A stretch of DNA of 21,838 nt from Hepatocystis sp. ex Piliocolobus tephrosceles (lineage: Eukaryota > Apicomplexa > Aconoidasida > Haemosporida > Plasmodiidae). The stretch lies in contig CABPSV020000231.1 of NCBI GenBank assembly GCA_902459845.2, forward strand, positions 1 to 21,838, in the 5' to 3' direction. The notes under the pieces were generated by a model. That model did no database searches and was not told the origin of the DNA. It saw nothing but the letters and a program-made list of their open reading frames with translations. Shown one piece after another: positions 21,216 to 21,838 of the stretch; within the stretch, counting starts at the first letter, position 1; each line of letters opens with the position of its first letter. A program made the translations under genes and the position numbers.

Positions 21216-21587
21216 TATAAACACGTTAATGTATAAAAATGTAGACATACAAAACAAGTTGACGTATACATATGTAGACATACAAAACAAGTGGACGTAT
21301 ACATATGTAGACATACAAAACAATCCTATATTATTAGTTGTACTACTAATACTATTACTAATGTTTTTTTTTTTTTTTTTTTTTTTTTTCGTCTTACTTG
21401 ATATATTCTTATCGATTAACAATTTTGGTGTTATACTTTGACATCCCCTGTTTACTTTTAATTTCTCAATCACAGTCGCTGCAACCCATTTTTTAGAACT
21501 GTCTATAAAAACGCAATTATCTTCTATTATTTCTTTGTACAACCGCTCCTTTTCAGAATACGCTTTATTTAGGTTATTATCCACCAT
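16019..21587 (-). CDS. RAD16: RAD16/Rhp16-type SNF2 ATPase with RING (two exons)
   Basis: Yeast Rad16 acts with Rad7 in global-genome nucleotide excision repair as a DNA translocase and ubiquitin-ligase component. I join exon 1 (21587-21398) to exon 2 (21162-16019): GT...AG, phase 1, codon A|GG, 1777 aa. Order: PARP-like finger C68/C71/H101/C104 in LVQCTACGLN...YQHLEC; SNF2 N-lobe with GMGKT (Lys257); C2HC finger C498/C501/H513/C518 (CEYCGRVF...HKKYFC); SAP-like motif about 735-775; DEAH 1135-1138; TGTPLQNRIGEFHSLLRFL; RING C1368/C1371/C1385/H1387/H1390/C1393 and C1555/C1558; C-lobe with SLKAGGEGLNLQ and QRAHRIGQ (about 1714). The C-terminus ends LTKDDLAFIFKP, as Rad16 does (LTxxDLxFLF). Low-complexity inserts of roughly 600 residues between the ATPase motifs and about 160 inside the RING make it about twice the yeast length. 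Fingers and DEAH are intact, so it looks functional. Confidence 0.95.
16860..16945 (-). repeat. Gly-Asp repeat inside the RING finger
   Basis: A 6-bp repeat (ggagat-like on the coding strand, with alternating codons giving a partial 12-bp period) encodes about a dozen GD dipeptides, flanked by Asp-rich sequence. It lies in the insertion that separates the last zinc-ligand pair of the RING (C1555/C1558) from the rest. Confidence 0.9.
18165..18312 (-). repeat. 18-bp coding repeat KMGKKQ/KMGKKE
   Basis: About eight 18-bp units encode six-residue Lys/Met-rich repeats (KMGKKE, KMVKKQ, KMGRKD) in the ATPase insertion of the RAD16-like protein. The array is highly basic, directly next to an acidic one, and could act as a nuclear localisation or DNA-contact region (inference). 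Confidence 0.88.
18372..18475 (-). repeat. Acidic coding repeat SGDDG/SGDDD
   Basis: About six to seven 15-bp units encode SGDDG or SGDDD with flanking DDSDDD, next to the basic KMGKKQ array. Together they make a strongly polarised charged segment just before the DEAH box region. Confidence 0.88.
19481..19560 (-). repeat. Poly-serine run
   Basis: Runs of TACTAC triplets on the plus strand encode poly-Ser (AGT codons) broken by Gly and Phe, in the RAD16-like insertion between the C2HC finger and the SAP-like motif. Confidence 0.88.
20137..20262 (-). repeat. Asn/Ser coding repeat
   Basis: Four to five units of SSSSNNNN (about 24 bp of AGT and AAT codons) fall between ATPase motif I and the next SNF2 motif. 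It is homogenised and in frame, typical of Plasmodium inserts in surface loops. Confidence 0.9.
21163..21397 (-). other. RAD16-like gene intron with A26 and T48 at its ends
   Basis: This 235-nt phase-1 intron has donor ATCAA|GTAAGACG and acceptor TTTTTAAG|GG. In the sense direction the donor is followed at once by 26 A, and the acceptor is preceded by 48 T. Three 33-bp repeats lie between. Joining the exons restores a zinc finger and an unbroken frame. Confidence 0.9.
21239..21324. repeat. 33-bp tandem repeat within the RAD16-like intron
   Basis: Three copies start at 21239, 21272 and 21305, each opening atgtagacatacaaaacaa and continuing gt(t/g)gacgtatacat; the last is truncated. They are nearly identical, indicating recent duplication. 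Confidence 0.9.
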
Positions 21588-21838
21588 GATTACGAATGTA
21601 TTACTTCTATCTTTTATTACTATTTTTTTGTTTGTTTTTATTATCTGTCGTAATTAAAGTTTTTTACAAAAATAATAAAAAAACTTGATAAAATCGTGTC
21701 TCTATTGTCGTACTAGCTTGATTTTTTGATAACACGATGGAGTGATGATGTACAAAAAAGGGGAAGTGAAAAGGAAAAAGCTAATATAAAATTAGTGAAA
21801 TCTCCTCTTCAATAAAAAAAAAAAAAAAAAAAAAAAAA
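21588..21838 (-). other. Upstream flank of the RAD16-like gene
   Basis: This AT-rich sequence lies before the RAD16-like start codon, so promoter or 5' UTR is expected. A separated inverted repeat, atcgtgt (21693-21699) and acacgat (21732-21738), is the only structure I see. The window ends in a poly(A) run from about 21813. No further gene is visible. Confidence 0.55.

Noticed and set aside
21061..21441. 126-codon plus-strand frame over the RAD16-like intron
   Set aside because: It reads through poly(A) and the 33-bp intron repeat on the antisense strand and has no independent support.

Overview
The window is a chromosomal segment of a Plasmodium-like apicomplexan. I infer this from the extreme A+T richness (about four fifths by eye), the long poly(A)/poly(T) tracts, the Asn/Lys/Asp/Ser low-complexity runs inside otherwise conserved proteins, the short GT...AG introns and the wide AT-rich spaces between genes. 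The species cannot be fixed from the sequence alone. I see no subtelomeric gene families, transposons, tRNA or rRNA genes.

Four protein genes are supported. (1) 1590-6713, plus strand, one exon: a 1707-residue protein with two blocks of MORN repeats separated by a long low-complexity spacer. (2) 8082-10076, minus strand, three exons that I reconstructed: vacuolar H+-ATPase subunit H (462 aa). (3) 12571-13849, minus strand, two exons: an acidic/lysine-rich protein ending in an RNA-recognition motif (RRM). The end of its RRM is encoded by a 60-nt terminal exon that a simple ORF scan misses. (4) 16019-21587, minus strand, two exons: a RAD16/Rhp16-type SNF2 ATPase with a RING finger (1777 aa). 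Its N-terminal PARP-like zinc finger appears only once the exons are joined.

Layout: 1-1589 is the upstream region of the MORN gene and holds several tandem arrays, two of them neighbouring 11-bp arrays. 6714-8081 separates the convergent MORN and V-ATPase H genes and holds microsatellites and two hairpins. 10077-12570 and 13850-16018 are long AT-rich spacers between minus-strand genes. 21588-21838 is the upstream flank of the RAD16-like gene.

The genes do not form a pathway: the products are a cytoskeletal/membrane-type scaffold candidate, a proton-pump regulator, an RNA-binding protein and a DNA-repair translocase. This looks like ordinary conserved core chromosome rather than a new system. 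The points of most interest are the hidden exons, the domain layout of the RAD16-like protein, and introns built around homopolymers and tandem repeats, notably a RAD16 intron with A26 next to its 5' splice site and T48 next to its 3' splice site.
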